A stretch of 16,241 bases of DNA from Puniceicoccales bacterium. GTDB lineage: Bacteria > Verrucomicrobiota > Verrucomicrobiia > Opitutales > LL51. The position numbers were made by a program, and so were the translations under genes. Each line of letters starts with the position of its first letter. The first letter of the stretch is position 1. The notes under the pieces were generated by a model, which worked only from the letters and a program-made list of their open reading frames with translations, searched no databases and was not told the origin of the DNA. The DNA is taken from contig JAIRXD010000003.1 in the NCBI GenBank assembly GCA_031268545.1, positions 1 to 16,241 on the forward strand, read 5' to 3'. Positions 14,627-16,241 of this stretch are shown here, piece after piece.

Positions 14627-15344
14627 AAAGGCTAAATCCGCTATCGATATCTTCGGCAAATGCGCCACTGGATTTGGCTTTTTCTTTCATGGCAAGCTGC
14701 TGTTCATGTTCTTTTTTGCCTGCAACAGAGTACCTTGTGAAAGGAAAAACCATCAACCTTTCTTCGGATATGGCTTCGCCGGTCACTTCACAAACTCCGA
14801 ATGCATTATTTTCTACTCGATTTATGGCCTCGTCGATTTCGTGCAAAGCTTCGAGGCCAGAAGGCAGCATGGTGAGTGCGAATTCCGGATCAAAATCATT
14901 TTTTTTACATAATAATTTATTGGGGATTGCATCATTGTTTAATCTGTGTTTCACTATCTCTCTTAATGTCAACAGGTTATTGTAATGTGTCTTTAGGTTT
15001 TTCGGTACATCTTTGATTTTTCTGTCTTCAATTTTATTTTTTTGAGTAGACGGATTGAAGCCGAGTATATCTGCAATGCCGGCTGCCGCTACGACAGTAT
15101 TTTTATTTTCTTGCCTGATTTTTTCTACGATTTTTTGTTTATTTTGTATCTTTATATTATTGGACGCGTCTAGGCCTTCTTCGGATCTTGTGCGCAAAAC
15201 TTCTAGCACATCGTCCATTGAAAAGTAGCTTGAAGTGCGATTATTATGTTTAGTCAAAGAACTGCGATGTTTTTTAACCATTTCAAGTACAACATCGCGT
15301 TTTACCCCGCTAGATTTTTTTGATGAAGCTTTTTTATTAGCCAT
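14601..15344 (-). CDS. DksA/TraR-family protein with long N-terminal extension
   Basis: The C-terminal part (about 115-215) matches the DksA/TraR zinc-finger family: two helices of a coiled coil followed by FGVCEVTGEAISEERLMVF and PFTRYSV. The family binds the RNA polymerase secondary channel or acts as a general regulator. Only one cysteine (Cys185) of the usual zinc set is present, so zinc binding is doubtful. The first 115 residues are a Lys-rich, probably disordered or helical extension, making the protein 247 residues against about 120-150 for typical members. An ileS - traR/dksA - lspA order is seen in Verrucomicrobia, which supports the call. It starts 16 bases after ileS with no Shine-Dalgarno site. 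Confidence 0.8.
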   Translation of the reverse strand: MANKKASSKKSSGVKRDVVLEMVKKHRSSLTKHNNRTSSYFSMDDVLEVLRTRSEEGLDASNNIKIQNKQKIVEKIRQENKNTVVAAAGIADILGFNPSTQKNKIEDRKIKDVPKNLKTHYNNLLTLREIVKHRLNNDAIPNKLLCKKNDFDPEFALTMLPSGLEALHEIDEAINRVENNAFGVCEVTGEAISEERLMVFPFTRYSVAGKKEHEQQLAMKEKAKSSGAFAEDIDSGFSLYDDEITEE

Positions 15345-15360
15345 AGTTATAAATTTTGGA

Positions 15361-16241
15361 TTAAAATTCTTCTGGATATTTATCTTTGAGTGCTTTCATG
15401 CAGCGTTCAGACACCTGGCCAAACCTACCTGCGTCAACCAATTTAGGAACTCTTCGCCAGCTTCTGGGACATTTTTCGAGTTTACTTGGCTCTGCTTTTA
15501 CAGAAAATACATCACCCTCTTCGACATACACTTCTGAAACAATAAAATACTCTTCCAGTTCATTATTATATTTTTTTAGCAGCTCGAAATTCCAGCAATT
15601 GCACTGCAGCGTAACCTTTGCATCGAGAGATTGCCCAATTTTTTTTGATTTTCGGAGTAGTTCAAGTTGTTCATTGACTTTATCGCGAATTTGCATTAGG
15701 GAATCAACCTCAGAAGCTTCCTCGGAAAAATCGAGCCAATCTTCGTATTTTGGCCAATCTGCCAGGTGTATGGATGTATCAGAGATTTCGCAATTATTGA
15801 TCATAAAACTCAAGGCCTCGTCGGCGGTAAACATAAGAATTGGAGCTAGTAATTTCAATAGTGAATTTAGCACCTGATGGATCGCCGTTTGGGAAGACCT
15901 TCTGCTGGACCAATTTGGCCCATGAGTATAAAGTCTATCTTTTAATATATCGTGGTATTTTGCCGACAATTCCACTGAGCAAAACCTGTTGATCAGTTGG
16001 TAGACTCTATGAAATTCATAGCTATTATAGGATTCGGTGCATTGCTCTATTAGAATTTTGGTTTTGTGCAGAATCCATTTATCGATGGATGTCATATTCT
16101 TTTGAGCGACAGCGTGTTTTGTAACATTAAAATCATAAAGATTTCCGATCTGGAATCTTAGGGTATTTCTTAGGGATCTGTAGCTATTTACCACATGGAT
16201 AAAAATATCATCAGATATGGGTACATCGTTCCTAAAGTCTT
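15361..16241 (-). CDS. ileS: Isoleucyl-tRNA synthetase, C-terminal part (5' end outside window)
   Basis: The last 292 residues of IleS are present and the frame stays open to the right edge. DFRNDVPISDDI at the edge, then SYRSLRNTLRFQIGNLYDF, are the classic start of the IleS anticodon-binding domain. The rest is the helical anticodon-binding region and a C-terminal knuckle. IleS charges tRNA-Ile in the cytosol. The C-terminal zinc motif, normally two CxxC pairs, is KCPRSW and SERCMK here, so one cysteine of each pair is serine. The gene begins a packed operon with the DksA/TraR-like gene and lspA. Confidence 0.95.
   Translation of the reverse strand, partial: DFRNDVPISDDIFIHVVNSYRSLRNTLRFQIGNLYDFNVTKHAVAQKNMTSIDKWILHKTKILIEQCTESYNSYEFHRVYQLINRFCSVELSAKYHDILKDRLYTHGPNWSSRRSSQTAIHQVLNSLLKLLAPILMFTADEALSFMINNCEISDTSIHLADWPKYEDWLDFSEEASEVDSLMQIRDKVNEQLELLRKSKKIGQSLDAKVTLQCNCWNFELLKKYNNELEEYFIVSEVYVEEGDVFSVKAEPSKLEKCPRSWRRVPKLVDAGRFGQVSERCMKALKDKYPEEF

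Noticed and set aside
15386-15877. Forward 163-aa frame rich in serine
   Set aside because: It lies entirely opposite ileS, whose family match is certain; the serine-rich composition is the usual antisense shadow.

Overview
The window reads as chromosome of an AT-rich, Gram-negative-type bacterium. The likeliest source is a member of the Verrucomicrobiota (Opitutae/Puniceicoccales-like), possibly host-associated. This rests on the run ileS - DksA/TraR-like - lspA, a prepilin-like protein with the ADG motif common in Planctomycetes/Verrucomicrobia, a LolD-type ATPase, few Shine-Dalgarno sequences, and an exported eukaryotic-like kinase. The assignment is inference; no rRNA is present.

Layout. 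(1) 1-3373, minus: clpC (ClpC unfoldase) followed 8 bases later by a prepilin-like gene that leaves the left edge. (2) 3463-6398, minus: bioB and a fused bioD-bioA gene, overlapping by 4 bases, which cover the last three steps of biotin synthesis. (3) 6529-9949, minus: an accessory block of two genes I cannot name (67 and 268 aa) and a 733-aa Ser/Thr protein kinase with a signal peptide and a large helical insertion. The kinase gene ends in a clear intrinsic terminator. (4) 10068-12762, minus: a GT4 glycosyltransferase overlapping an LtaS/MdoB-type phosphoglycerol transferase, probably a surface-glycan pair. (5) 12855-14155, plus: a divergent TsaB-like protein and LolD. (6) 14135-16241, minus: lspA, a DksA/TraR-like gene and the 3' end of ileS, a tightly packed operon that collides tail to tail with lolD.

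How the parts relate. Blocks 1, 2, 5 and 6 are housekeeping: proteolysis, biotin, tRNA modification, lipoprotein processing and sorting (LspA plus LolD), and tRNA charging. Blocks 3 and 4 concern the cell surface and export, and block 3 is the most unusual. Four candidate sigma70-type promoters can be read (clpC, the 268-aa gene, the kinase, the glycosyltransferase). Three have a 16-base spacer, and in two the predicted transcript starts at or within a few bases of the start codon. No gene-free stretch exceeds 300 bases. I saw no tRNA, rRNA, CRISPR array or insertion sequence.
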